NCBI GenBank assembly: GCA_000969725.1 | Contig: JXSR01S035446.1 | Source of the DNA: Ophiothrix spiculata | Taxonomy: Eukaryota; Echinodermata; Ophiuroidea; Amphilepidida; Ophiotrichidae | Length of the DNA stretch: 22,822 nt | Strand: one strand, 5' to 3' | Part shown: positions 1-10,704 of the stretch, piece by piece | Layout: the number at the start of each line of letters is the position of its first letter | Position numbering within the stretch: position 1 is the first letter of the stretch | The notes under the pieces: generated by a model | The model's input: only the letters and a program-made list of their open reading frames with translations | Databases searched by the model: none | Told to the model about the DNA's origin: nothing | Program-made: the position numbers and the translations under genes

Positions 1-342
1 TTAAAATTACACCTCGATGAATTTCACACGATTTACAGATATCAAGTTATGGTCCGTCAAAGGTTGTCAGGGAGTAAAACGTATAACTGAGATAAACGCA
101 TTCAAAGATTAGTAAGCCCTATTTTTCTGTTGATCGTCTTAAGAATAAGGCACTTTATTTCACATTTCACATTATTTTCTTGAAATGAAACTTTGCTGGT
201 ATTTTGTAGTAAGCACTAGGATTGTGAATCTGCCAAAAAATCAATTTTGGCAAATAATGACATTGACATGTATTTCCACCTGTAGCGCAAAATGAAGTTT
301 CTGGCATTTACTGCTCATACGGGCTGGAAGGTCACATATAGG
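1..342 (+). repeat. Repeat A, copy 1 (cut by the window edge)
   Basis: This stretch aligns by eye with 20207-20535 along its whole length. Shared words include CAAAGGTTGTCAG, AACTGAGATAAACGC, TTTTCTTGAAA and ATCAATTTTGGCAAAT, in the same order and spacing with small indels. Similarity is already visible in the first 50 bases, so the repeat probably starts left of the window. No coding capacity or terminal structure is seen. Confidence 0.8.
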
Positions 343-1110
343 GTACTTTAAAAAATAACTGAGTTATTATACATGGACACATGAAACATTGTAAAGTGCT
401 TGAGACGTAATGCAACTTACAAGAAATAATGATGAATTAGACTTCTGCACTACAGTTTTTTTTACGTACCTCAAGTTTATATTTTCACAATGGTGATTGA
501 TGTTAACTTACTTTATTGACAATTGAATTCCGGAATGTAACAGTGACCCAAATTCAAAACTGTTGATTTTGAGAAAAAAATCATTATTTATTTTAATCTT
601 GCTAGCAAGGTATATTGATGAGTCAAATACCGATTCGAAATATTATTTTTCAAAAGATGTACCGTTTTGAATTAACGATAGATTGCGCTGCGCCATGCCA
701 CTCAATCCTTTTGGTTTTTAATATACTTATTATATTGTTTTTCAGTCAGTGATATTTATATAATATTAATTTACTTTAAAAAAACATGTGTCTTCAAAAT
801 TTGATAAGTACTTATTTTGTAATAAACACAAAATATTGAAATGATTTCTGTTCTTGTTTATTGCATATGCTGCATTTCTGTGGTCCAATTTGCATATGAA
901 ATCAGACGGGATTTTTTTAGAGTCTAATTTCCTTTTAAATGTTATTTGTTGTTCTTCCAAAAGATTTAAAGTCAGCCATTCTTCAATTTGTTTAAATTTG
1001 TATTTTTTAAGATTTGAATAATATTAGGAATAATAAACTTCTTACAACTACGGGCGCAGCTTCGCAAAACCAAAGGACGTATTAAAATAGTAAAACATGC
1101 TCCAATAATC
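343..1110. other. AT-rich stretch with no supported feature
   Basis: I see only AT-rich, non-coding sequence with homopolymer runs. The small minus-strand frame at 766-960 has no recognisable family features and is about the length expected by chance. Confidence 0.5.
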
Positions 1111-1185
1111 GTTACTATTAACATCAACACTATATTTTATCCGTATAATTGTTACGATAAATTAAGTGTTGATATTAATAGTAAT
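1111..1185. repeat. 75-nt near-perfect hairpin, pre-miRNA-sized
   Basis: Bases 1111-1131 pair with 1165-1185: 19 Watson-Crick pairs, one G-T and one mismatch over 21 positions. A further TTTAT/ATAAA and CGT/ACG pairing closes a loop of about nine bases. The size and shape fit a microRNA precursor on either strand, or the remnant of a small fold-back element. No target-site duplication is seen. Confidence 0.6.
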
Positions 1186-1218
1186 TCAAGAAAACTCATT
1201 CAACACGAGTACATAAAA

Positions 1219-1252
1219 CTAACCCTAACCCTAACCCTAACCCTAACCCTAA
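1219..1252. repeat. Interstitial telomeric repeat, (CCCTAA) about 5.5 copies
   Basis: The perfect array of CCCTAA is the complement of TTAGGG, the telomere repeat of vertebrates and many invertebrate animals including molluscs. The array is only 34 bp long and surrounded by ordinary AT-rich DNA, so it is interstitial. Its left edge lies 34 bp from the 75-nt hairpin. Confidence 0.9.
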
Positions 1253-1305
1253 TTTTGCTCTGTTGCTTATCTCTTCTTATTTGTCGATATGTTTAGAACG
1301 AGTTT

Positions 1306-1490
1306 TTAATCAAAACACACACTGTCAAGAAATTAATTAGGGAACTCACCGTGCATATCTAAGCTATAGATAAGAAGAGTCTAACAAGCTTGCCATTAAT
1401 ATTCATGACAAGGAGACCTGTTGCAATCAAATGATTTATTCAAATATTTCGAGAAATGCACAGCTTAAATGTGACTGCACCTGGGATGCT
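1306..1490 (+). repeat. Possible third, decayed copy of the long inverted-repeat family
   Basis: In order, AAAACACACACTGT, CCGTGCATATCT, GAGACCTGTTGCAAT and CTGGGAT line up with matching words in the left arm near 4967-5310 and in the reverse complement of the right arm near 8000-8240. Spacing varies and identity is low away from these words, so this is a tentative call. Confidence 0.35.
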
Positions 1491-2085
1491 GTTATACTTT
1501 CAGTCAGCTTATTATTCATGTACTGTGCACAGGGGTAATCTATGTATGTCTAGCGAAATATCAAATTACATACAATCTGGATAGTATGAGATTTTGTCGC
1601 TTATAAGCATGTCTACTAATGGCAAATTTGATCGTTTCGTCAGGTTTATCAGGAATTACAACTTTAGTTAACGATAAAATTTTATATTCAAAGGAAGATG
1701 TATTTTTATCAACTTGACTTGTATAATAAGAATATAGATGTTTTTTTTTCATGTTCATGAGTTATATGTACAAACGTTCGATCCAATTTGTATTGAAGAA
1801 AAACTAAATTAAACAGTTACCATTAGTATTCTCAACTAGTGGTTTTTGCGCAGACACCTAATTGGTCGAAATTGGAGCAAGCTCAAAACCCCCTTGAGGG
1901 AATCCTCATAATCATACCAATATGACACTTTTTATGTGTTAAATCAAAGTTTATAATAACAGGAATAACAATTAACCGTTGCCCTGAATATGATGACCAA
2001 GACATTTTGCAAGCAGTCATTTTGTTTCAAAGACATAAGAGTGGTTTAGTTTATATGTAGTCTTGTGTGGACTGGCGGCTGTATA
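1491..2085. other. AT-rich stretch with no supported feature
   Basis: I recognise no gene, RNA or element here. The minus-strand frame at 1561-1758 is lysine- and tyrosine-rich with no motif, as expected of translated AT-rich DNA. Confidence 0.5.
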
Positions 2086-2265
2086 CGAGGGTCATTCAAA
2101 AAGTTCTACCTGTTGTATCATAACTTTTATTATGTTAAAGGTAGCTACTTGAAAATTAACATAAATATAGCTCAGAATATTGTAAAAATCATATCAATAC
2201 CTTTTCTAAATTTTTGCAGGTGATCAGAAAACCACAGTAACATTTGGTACACCGGAAACGGTGAA
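2086..2265 (+). repeat. Left terminal inverted repeat of the mariner-type element
   Basis: It aligns with the reverse complement of the right end over about 180 bp, including TTCTACCTGTT, TCATAACTTTT, AATATAGCT, TACCTTTTCTA and GGTACACCGGAAACGGT, with scattered substitutions and one indel of about 6-7 bases. Confidence 0.85.
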
Positions 2266-2927
2266 ATATCATATGACATTGCACCTGAAATTACATGTGC
2301 AGCTAATGTATGAATAACCATCTGTATACCCAAAAATCATGGAAGTTATTGAACAAAATTGGAATGAAAGTGAACCTAATAGTCCAACAAGTCATATGCA
2401 ACTGATAAAGTAAACTTGTTACTGATAGAAATTACCCAGAATCCCAATATTTGAAAAGGTGTCTGGTATCCTCTTAGGTTACGAATATTAGCATAGCATG
2501 CTTCTCTATGACCTGACTTAGTGCGTTTTTTTTTATGTCAAAAACAACTTTTAAAGATGATACACCACCATTTTCGGTCAAAACGTCAAATGTAGTTTCC
2601 TTTATGATGTACTATGAAAATTTCTTCAAAAATAAAGCTTCATAATGTCACTATTTTACATCTTGTTTTGTTAAAGTCAGTTTCTTCCTAAACTGTATCT
2701 TTAGTGATTTTGATTTTTCTGCATGGGCTATTTGTTATTTTTTATTGTAGTGCTTGTTGGTGTCCATTATTTTCAGTTTAGGTCAATTTTTTAATCATCC
2801 CGTACAATTGTATGTCCATTCTTATGCTTTACATAATTGTTATTGTATAGCAATACTACATGGCTATATTATGACCTTTTTAATTCACTGTACCTGAGCC
2901 AGTTTTAAAAATAATGCACATATTTTG

Positions 2928-3117
2928 ACCGTTTCCGGTGTACCAAATCTTACCGTGGTTTTCAGGACACTTGCACAAATCTAGAAAAGGTATTAATTAG
3001 ATATTTTGATCATATGTAGATGACATTCTAAGCTATATTTGTACTAATTTTAAAGTAGCTATCTTCAACAAAACAAAAGTTATGATATAACAGGTAGAAC
3101 TTTTTGAATGACCCTCG
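2928..3117 (-). repeat. Right terminal inverted repeat of the mariner-type element
   Basis: This is the reverse-complement partner of the left terminal repeat, ending CTTTTTGAATGACCCTCG next to the TA at 3118-3119. The minus-strand open frame at 3028-3330 runs out of this repeat into flanking DNA and is therefore unlikely to be a gene. Confidence 0.85.
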
Positions 3118-3119
3118 TA

Positions 3120-4233
3120 CATTGGGTAAACTAAGCGTTCCCTGTGTACTAGACTGAAAGAACATCATTCTAGGGAAGAATCCCCTATCAAGATCCACAC
3201 CTATATTGGACATTATATGCCCCCTGAAAATACTCAGATCATAGAAAAAGACCCTAATTGGTTTACCAGGGGCGTCAGAGAAGCAGCACACATAAGGATC
3301 AACAGAGACGGTGGTCGACACCAGCTTCAAGCGTATACGACTATCTTTTGAGACGTTTGGCCGATCAAGATTAGGTCAGCGTTTCTAGTTTTTCACAATA
3401 GCGCCCCAGCTCTTCGGGTTGAAAAAGGTCTAGCGTCATTGTGGATCGAAAGCTCCCCAAGGTGAGCATACTTTTATGTTGTGAGAAAGAAATAAGCACT
3501 ATATTCAGTCATTATATACTTTACGTTTCTACATAAGCACATATTACTCCGATGAAATATGTTAGGCGTAATGCGTTAAATATATCCTTACAGCGACAAT
3601 CGTGATGTGATGTTAGTAGATAACATTAAGGTGGCTGGTTCATGATAGATCTGACTAAAATGTTCTGGTAAAAATCACCATGAATAATATTTCACCAATG
3701 TAGAACCGATATGTGAAATAAAAGTCAGGGGTCACCCAACTCTTTCTTCAATGCGAGTTATTTTAAAAATAGCAATTTTTGGAGCTTTTATAGGGAAAAA
3801 ATAGCACAGGGGTTTATGGGAAATGTGGCAAAAGTTACTATATATAGTGATGATTCAAAAACTTCCCACTAAACTTTTGTGTCAAATTTTTCACATAAAA
3901 GTATGTTCTTTTAATCAACAAAATAAAAAATTGGGGTCACCGACCTATTTTTCACGAAAATTAGAAAATATGACAATATTTGGCTTCAAAACACTATTCC
4001 GCATATACTGCTGTGTTGTTGCACTTGCGAAATCAAAATCAGTGCTTACGCTAAGATCAGACCTTAAACCTTATTCCAATGATAACCCTCACTAAAATGT
4101 CAGGTTTTTTTTCCTCCTGGTACATGAAATAAATTGTTAACCCATTTTGCGAATATATATCCTATGCCAATAAAACTTTCTTACAACGAAATCCTCAAAA
4201 TAAAGTAGCAAAGTATTCTTTGATAGTAGTAAC
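3120..4233. other. Non-coding stretch with no supported gene
   Basis: The only parts unlike the AT-rich background are 3130-3460, somewhat richer in GC, and 3690-4095, which has a 90-codon plus-strand frame (3823-4095) with no recognisable domain. I cannot assign either. A TTAAGGTGG word at 3628 resembles the complement of CCACCTTAA near 5755, but similarity does not extend inward. Confidence 0.45.
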
Positions 4234-5652
4234 AAGGCTCATGTGCTAGGTAACACATTAAGGTGATAAATCACAGCACTGCATGCATGATATGGTCGCA
4301 TGATTACTCAAAACCCCTCATGCGACCTGCCCAGTAACAATGTCAAGGAACTCGTGTTATTCATTATGTCCAACTCAATTTTTGGCAATTTTTAGTTAAC
4401 ACATTTTTTTATTGTAAGATACATTAAATTTGATTATCTGGATAACAAATAATTGAGATATAAACACCATTTTTTAGCATGATGTTAACAAATTAGATAC
4501 GTAACTATGACGTAAATCAATAAAGATAATACAAGTTTCATTTAAACAGAAGTTAGATAGTTTTACCAAATTAAAGTTAACAATAAAGAACAATAAGTTA
4601 ATTAGGTAAAGCTATTTAATTCCACAAAATCCGCTGTAAAGTTTCTGTTAATTGATGATTTTTTTTCAGTTTATGGAAATGCTTTCTAAAATATATTTTA
4701 ACTACATTAAAATGGCCAAAACATTTAACAGCATAAAATTAGCAAAGTCATATCTTTGAAGTTCTAATGTGAAATACACTAAATTGGTGCTCAATATTAT
4801 AAAAAAAAACAATTTAATTAATTTTGATAAATATTAATGTTTTGGTTTGTGACACGGTTTTTTTTAAAAACAGTTTCATTGCTATAATTATAATTTGAGC
4901 AAATAGGTTTAGCTTACATATACATTGTGATATGTGTAAGGTGATTCGATTTTCCCTATCTCATTTAAAACACACAATGTAACAAAAATAATTGATTTAG
5001 TAACTGTGCAAATTTATTTAAGTTATTAGATAAAATACGATAAATTTTGTTGAAAAGGTGGTAGAGTTACGCAATCTGTTATTTTGTAATCAAATAGATC
5101 ATATCTCGTTTTAAGAAGAACATTGAGGGTTGTAACATTTTCTTTTATCTATTGAAAAGTAAAAAGAACTTTCAAATTTGGATAGAAGTTTTGCTACTCT
5201 TTGCTTTTTCATTATTATTCTTATATTGAAATAGATACCTGTTGCTGTAAATATACATGTATATATTAGGCGTTAAAATTAAATGAATCGGGAATTTCCG
5301 ATTAAACAATGTGATTACATTTAGTACTTGAAACATGTATTTGTAATTCGTATAGTTATCAACTTCTTAAGTTTACACACACAATAATAAGGTGTGTAAA
5401 AACCAAAATAAAATTTAATAACACGAAACTTGGATGGAATATAAGATGGTGTCGATTTCACTCATGTCAGCCAATGGCATATTGTTTCTTTTTTAATCCA
5501 TTACGATCATAACAAAACGATGTTTAGCTAAATTTTCTCAGGTGGATCTGTATGAATGAACAACCTAGATAACATTCTGCTGTTTCAACTGTGGGTGCGT
5601 GGGATATGTGAAGTGCACTATACTCCATTTTCAGAAACATAAAATAAATGTT
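4234..5652 (+). repeat. Left arm of a long inverted repeat
   Basis: This arm matches the reverse complement of 7657-8820 at many ordered points: GATAAATC with GCACTG and TGCATG (4266-4290), ACTGTGCAAAT, ATGTGATTACATTT, AAGGTGTGTAAAAA, ACACGAAACTTGGATG, GTGTCGATTTCACTC, CTGTATGAATGA and TTTTCAGAAACATAAAAT. Identity is high near 5370-5530 and patchy around 4400-4900. It could be one half of an inverted duplication or one of two oppositely inserted copies of a dispersed element. It has no coding potential. Confidence 0.75.
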
Positions 5653-5767
5653 CAGGGGGAGGGGGTTTACCACCCTATCGGATGACCTAAGGGTTTTTGT
5701 GTATTTGTAAGGCCATCATTTGCGGTCAATTTAGCGAAAACTAATGAAGATACCACCTTAAGCTTTA

Positions 5768-6115
5768 GGGGTTGGGGTCAGGGTGTCCCGTCAAAGTCTG
5801 AAGGTAAGGGGGTGGTTGCCACCTTTGAAAATTTTAAGTCGCCATTTTGAAAATTATTTACGGGTATGGACTTCAAACTTATATAACATCTTAGAAACAT
5901 CATTCTTCTTCTTTAGAAGCAAAAAACAGGGTAAAATATCGATATTTAGAACTTTGGCAGCAAAATACTTATTTTTTCGGCCGTTTTTGCCGAAAATCGT
6001 TATTTTTTGACTCAAAAGTACTTATGACGTAAGTACGTAACGCCTTGACCGATTTTTATGACTTTGGTATCAATGGAAAGAGGAGACCCTACTCTATACT
6101 ATGGCACAAAATAAC
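5768..6115 (+). repeat. Repeat B, copy 1
   Basis: It aligns in direct orientation with 13388-13745. Shared, in order: GGGGTT, GTCAAAG, AAGTCGCCATTTTGAAAA, CTTCTTTA, TTAGAA, CAGCAAAATA, ACGTAACGCCTTG, CCGATTTTT and GAGGAGA. It contains a 75-codon frame (5783-6010) that is not preserved in copy 2, so it is probably not coding. A run of ten C follows at 6156-6165. Confidence 0.75.
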
Positions 6116-7439
6116 TTAACTTTTGCCTGTTAAATTTCATGTTCATTCATTTTAACCCCCCCCCCTCCTTGGTAACAAACTTTTACAAAATACGTTGGTA
6201 AGACAAGGGTAAAATTACGTCTAGAATGTCGTACTGAACACCATAAGTGTCTGCAAATGTATATTTGAAGTCGAATGTTGACATTTGACTCGGTAACATA
6301 CTCGGTAATACCTTTGTCCTTGGCTATCATTATATTCAACAAAATCGGTCACCCTGACGCCTTTTACTGTCTTTGATTTGTTCATTTTCACAAAAAGGGT
6401 CTTGTCACCACATTTAAATCCATCAACAGTAGCCTTGGTTCAAGGCTGTGCTGGCATTTATTTAAACAGAATAAAACAAAAGACTAAATGAACCCAATTC
6501 TTATTAAAACCAAGCTAATGCCTTCATTGGCATACCCTGGTATCACTTTTAATCACGACATCACTTGGCCCTAGACTGCAGACATGGTATATTATTAGCC
6601 TGATCACATTTTCTTCCTACCCTCAGCACAACGAGATGGTGACATTGACAAACTTGCTTTAGGGGATATAAACACATGTCTTTTTAATATTGTGACTTTG
6701 GTTGGGAATAGCACAAAAATAGAGCATATAATTTAAAAATGATATAGGCCTATCAATGACACATTTGTTTTCCTCTAGGAACAATGACCATTCAATCCAT
6801 CTATGATTCAATGTTATCACTGACTCTAATATGATGCTAGATCTAGGCTGCACAATCAGACACCTGTGATCAGACACATATTGGATGTGTACATTTTAAT
6901 ATTATTCATTCGAAAACTAAATTTAGAAAAAGTGAGAAAAATGCAAAAAGGAAAATAGATATAGCTTTTGACCAAAGTATTTTACCAAACTTTTTAGACT
7001 ATGATAATAAAAAAGGACAGCAGAAGTGAAAGTTGTTATTCGAAGACTTGCAGCAAGTCTAATCAACAGTAAATGCAGCAAAGTTCTCTTTGTGCTACAG
7101 GTAAAAAATCATGAATATGTCATATTTTCACGATTTTTTTTTTCAGATTCTTTATCATATTTGTGATGGCTCACCGAAAGGGGGGACTTTGCAGATGATA
7201 TCAATTTTGATTTTATCATTTCATCTTTTACAGCATTTCCTAAGCTTTAAAATGACATCTTACTTGTTGAAATTGACCAAGGCGATCAAATTTCACAACA
7301 GAAAATCTGTTGGAAATTCTTATTATTTTCTTTCTTTTTTTGCTGCTTATTTTCATCAGTTTCTAGGAAAGTGTTCTGTCGCAAAGTCCCTCTTATGATT
7401 GCTTCAAAACACTTACAAGTTAATAACCGGAAATTTGAA
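6116..7439. other. Spacer DNA inside the long inverted repeat, no gene seen
   Basis: I see AT-rich non-coding sequence. Minor items are the ten-C run (6156-6165), a 7-bp hairpin AGCCTTG/CAAGGCT near 6430-6450, and GGGGACTTTGC at 7184-7194 facing its complement at 7371-7382. Frames at 6130-6342, 6659-6877, 7111-7398 and 7286-7519 show no domain and overlap each other or repeats. Confidence 0.45.
7340..7393 (-). repeat. Short repeat shared with 16280-16332
   Basis: Minus-strand GGGACTTTGCGACAGAACAC followed by TTTCC and GAAAATA is found again on the plus strand at about 16282-16332. About 50 bp are shared at high identity over the first 25. A related plus-strand GGGGACTTTGC lies at 7184-7194, giving a possible 210 bp element with short inverted ends, but no target-site duplication is visible. 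Confidence 0.5.
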
Positions 7440-7650
7440 AGTGTTTGGAGGACCATCAACAGAAAACATAGGGCTTGCTGATCTTTGAACGTGTTTATCT
7501 CAGTTTCGCCTTTTACCATTGACTAACCATAACCTAACTTATGAAAGTCGAGTACAGTTCAATGCAGTACCATTTTAACCCTTTTATCTTGGTCTTTGCA
7601 AATGTTTGAAAAAGTTAAAACTGACAAGGGTTTGCATTTACGGCTAGTTC
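7440..7650 (-). repeat. Repeat A, copy 3, inverted
   Basis: Read on the minus strand, this stretch carries GTAAATGCA, then AAGTTAGGTTATGGT, then AACTGAGATAAAC, GTTCAAAGAT, AAGCCCTAT and TCTGTTGAT, in the order seen in copies 1 and 2. It directly abuts the inner edge of the right arm of the long inverted repeat. Similarity fades below about 7440. Confidence 0.65.
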
Positions 7651-7656
7651 GATATA

Positions 7657-8820
7657 AACGATTATTTTATGTTTCTGAAAACGGAGAATATTGTACTACA
7701 CACACAACCACATCATAAATTGAAACAACATAACGCTATCCAGTTTTTGTCATTCATACAGATACGTTTGAGCAAATATAACTAAACATATTGCATCACT
7801 TTTCGTTTTTCATGATCGTAATTAATCAGAAAAAGGAATAGTATGACGTTGTCTGACATGAGTGAAATCGACACGATCTGATATTATCATCCAAGTTTCG
7901 TGTAATTAAATTCTATTTCGCTTTTTACACACCTTACTATTGTTTGTGTAAACGTAAGAAGCGGATTGTCATGACTATGCCCCAAAACATGTCTCATGAA
8001 TCCCAAATGTAATCACAATGTTTGCACTGGAATTCACAACTCACTTCATAGAAAGAATGCCGATTATAAGCATTTCTATTGCAACAGGTCTCTTTTTCAA
8101 CATGCCAAGAAAGATAATAACGAACCTTTATTGCATCTGTTCTAATTAACTTATATAGATTTGCACAGTTACATGTAGCTAATCAATCATTTTTGTCACG
8201 TTGTGTGGGACAGGGAAAAATCAAATTATCTTACACATTTTATATAAAAACATGCTGACATTCTGTGCTCCACGCAAATCTAATCTATTGAGAAAATCAG
8301 ACGCTTTAATTGAATCAACAAGGTGTGAAAGCCCTTGTAGAACACTAAACATAGACCAACAAAAAACCTGTAAAATTTATGTTGTATATAGAGATTTTGA
8401 CCCATTTCCTTATATGCAACATTGATAATGACTCAGAGACTCCTATCCATGTTACACCTTGTTGTTGATGTCAAACTTGTTTCAAATGAGTTGCTGTATT
8501 ATTTTTTTAAATCAGACAATTTATCTCTAAAATACCCGTGCCAAAAACAAATCTGTTTAAAAGAAATGTCCCTTTCGAAATTTACTTCCAAAATTGAGTA
8601 TGTAATTTGTGTAATGCATTTCTTCTCGGAACATTTTCAAATATGTAACATATCACCATAATTTATAGCGTGTAACTGTGAAAACAACACAAGGTCAAAA
8701 ACAATGTGACCGGACAAGTCGCATGTGGTCTTAGAGGTTTTAAGTGATCATGCAACCCTGCCATGCATACAGTGCTACGATTTATAACCCGAAAGTGCAT
8801 TATTGAACACGTGATTCTTA
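7657..8820 (-). repeat. Right arm of a long inverted repeat
   Basis: This is the reverse-complement partner of 4234-5652, about 250 bp shorter through indels. Its outer end, read on the minus strand, has CACGTGTTCAATAATGCACTTTC before the shared ATAAATC and GCACTG block. Open frames at 8201-8425, 8422-8661, 8663-8863 and 8763-8972 lie in or overlap this arm, are not conserved in the other arm, and are not called as genes. The inner edge is immediately followed by inverted repeat A. Confidence 0.75.
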
Positions 8821-10082
8821 GACGATTGTTTCTAGCAAATGCGTGTAAAATAAACCAGCTCACCTTGGCAATGTTAGTTTTTAATTGTAAACCTTATTTA
8901 TACATATTTAATGTTTTAAGGACATTTATAAGTGTTGAAGTGTTTTATGTGATTGCCACCAATGATACCTGATATTTGTTAAAGTAAGATGGATATGCAT
9001 TTTAACGTGTTATTCTGTTCAACTTTTGCACTCAGTTTAAAGTTAAGATACTTAGAAGTATCAAACTTTACTGTCACACGGAAGCTTAGATTTATCGAAA
9101 GCCTTTATTCATTATCAAACAATACACCATCCGTGCTAGGTAAAGCAGTTATTCATCATTGGATTTAAATATTCAAAAATTAACAGAAATATAGAAATTT
9201 AAACTGATATGATAAATAGGTGTATTTTGTGAGGGATGCACATAGATAAACATACCTATCCGTACAATTCGTCCGAAAAATAACAACCTCAGAGTTTGCA
9301 GTTTTTCTTCTGCCTCTGAGAGAAAACAAGAAGCAATCTGAGGGTTAAACCTCACCAAATGAATTTTAGCGGTTAAGGTCAATCAGTTTAAAGTAAATCA
9401 TATACATGCTGGAATAGGATCCTGCATCTTTAAAAGCATTTTTTGAGGTTGGGTCTTGACTCCGCCCTTTAATCAACGTTGGGGAGACCTTGATCACTTT
9501 TAATTATATACTTAATCACTGTTAATTACAATTGGATTGTGTAACTTCTGTCAAGTTTTGAATATGCTAATATTAATGTATATTGGCCTATAAACTTTAA
9601 TGCAAGAAATATATTGTATCTTTATGTACGTGCTTAATAATCATGATAATTTCAAATGTAATCTAACCCGATTTTGTCAGGAATATTGATTAAATGACTA
9701 AAACAGTCAAACTAATAACAAGGCAGTACGCGTCAAAGCAATATCCGTATTTTAACTAAAGGGTATCCTTGTGGCATTTACTTGTGCAGTTTTTATTGCA
9801 GACCGCTGTTCCTATGAGACGCATTGAACGGATTTAGTGTTTATGCTATCCGCTTAAGTAAATAGGCCTCCTAAAGCGTGTTTTTATTTCATAAGAAATT
9901 TACTTTCATAATAGAAACCTAAATTTCAAAAAATGAAACCCTGTTTTACCTGGAGGAGTGCAGGAAATAAAAGTTACAATATGAATAGTTTCTAAAATGA
10001 AGTATTCATATTTTGTTAGTTGGCCATTGCTATATTTGATGAAATCTAGTATCCGAATTTAACAAATCAAGGCATCAAACAT
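8821..10082. other. AT-rich stretch with no supported gene
   Basis: The only structure noted is a small imperfect hairpin near 9039-9074 (AAAGTTAAGATACTT against AAGTATCAAACTTT). The minus-strand frame at 9173-9382 has no recognisable features. Confidence 0.45.
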
Positions 10083-10362
10083 CAGTGGCGTTCTTAAAGG
10101 CCCAAACACCAGTTTGGTAAGTCAGTTGGGGGCAAAGGGCCTCTCGAGGATCTAAAAAGAAAGGGGAGGAGAGAACAAAATCAAATGAAAAATAGATTTA
10201 TGTTTTGAAAGTCGTTGGAAAACTTGATGCGCGCTTGTCAGACTTTTGTTATTGCTTATCGCTTAAAAAATAGGGTGTAATTTTTTTGTTTTTAGTTCTA
10301 TGTCATTCGGGTGAAACTGTTGGTTGTGCCCCACCACTCAAAAAACCATGGTCACGCCACTG
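10083..10362. mobile_element. hAT-type MITE, 280 bp
   Basis: The ends are CAGTGGCGT and its complement ACGCCACTG, the classic hAT terminal motif. They are flanked by 8-bp direct repeats differing at one base (TCAAACAT at 10075-10082, TCGAACAT at 10363-10370), the duplication length of the hAT superfamily. Inverted similarity stops after about nine bases. There is no transposase frame, so movement would need an enzyme supplied from elsewhere. Confidence 0.82.
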
Positions 10363-10704
10363 TCGAACATGACATTTTAAAGTGCTTTCCATGCAGTATG
10401 CATCAAAACAAAAGCGACCGTTTGCACTCACCGACATCCTCATGACATTTATTTTGCTGAATTGTATATATATAAAAGCTCAAGTGTCTCCTAAGGGACA
10501 TATAGAAAGGTTTTGATTTTCATGATATTCACTTAAATAAATACTACATACTTTAAGAGTGTTTTATTTTATCGAATAAAGATACGATGAAGAGTGTTGA
10601 TATCGTAAAATTGAAAATGCGTGTTACCATCAGTGAAACACTATATAACAAAAATATATTAGTATAAATACATAGTAGTTAGACTATTGTTTTAATATAA
10701 AAAT
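10363..10704. other. AT-rich stretch with no supported feature
   Basis: The hAT-type target-site duplication ends at 10370. From there to the GC-rich block at 10705 I see only AT-rich non-coding DNA with a short (TA) run near 10470. Confidence 0.5.

Larger units (their letters stand above)
2086..3117. mobile_element. Non-autonomous mariner-type element with about 180 bp terminal inverted repeats
   Basis: Each end starts CGAGGGTCATTCAAAAAG and is flanked by TA (2084-2085 and 3118-3119), as in Tc1/mariner insertions; the terminal sequence is typical of animal mariner-like elements. The inverted repeats extend inward to GGTACACCGGAAACGGT on both sides (left about 2246-2262, right complement about 2930-2946). 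The 670 bp interior contains no recognisable transposase or catalytic-triad frame, so this is an internally deleted or MITE-like copy. Divergence between arms suggests it is old and inactive. Confidence 0.85.

Noticed and set aside
3028-3330. 100-codon minus-strand frame
   Set aside because: It runs from flanking DNA straight into the mariner-type terminal inverted repeat, so its C-terminal third is transposon sequence. No domain was recognised.
3371-3439. Short minus-strand frame with protein-like composition (MTLDLFQPEELG)
   Set aside because: Only 22 codons, with no splice or repeat context that would make it an exon. It could be a decayed coding fragment but cannot be supported.
3627-5759. 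TTAAGGTGG near 3628 and CCACCTTAA near 5755 as ends of a piggyBac-like (TTAA) element
   Set aside because: Similarity does not extend beyond about nine bases and the interval cuts through the long inverted repeat. A related word also occurs at 4258, so it is probably a common short motif.
8201-8972. Series of 66-79 codon frames
   Set aside because: They overlap one another on both strands, lie in or overlap the right arm of the long inverted repeat, and are not preserved in the left arm.
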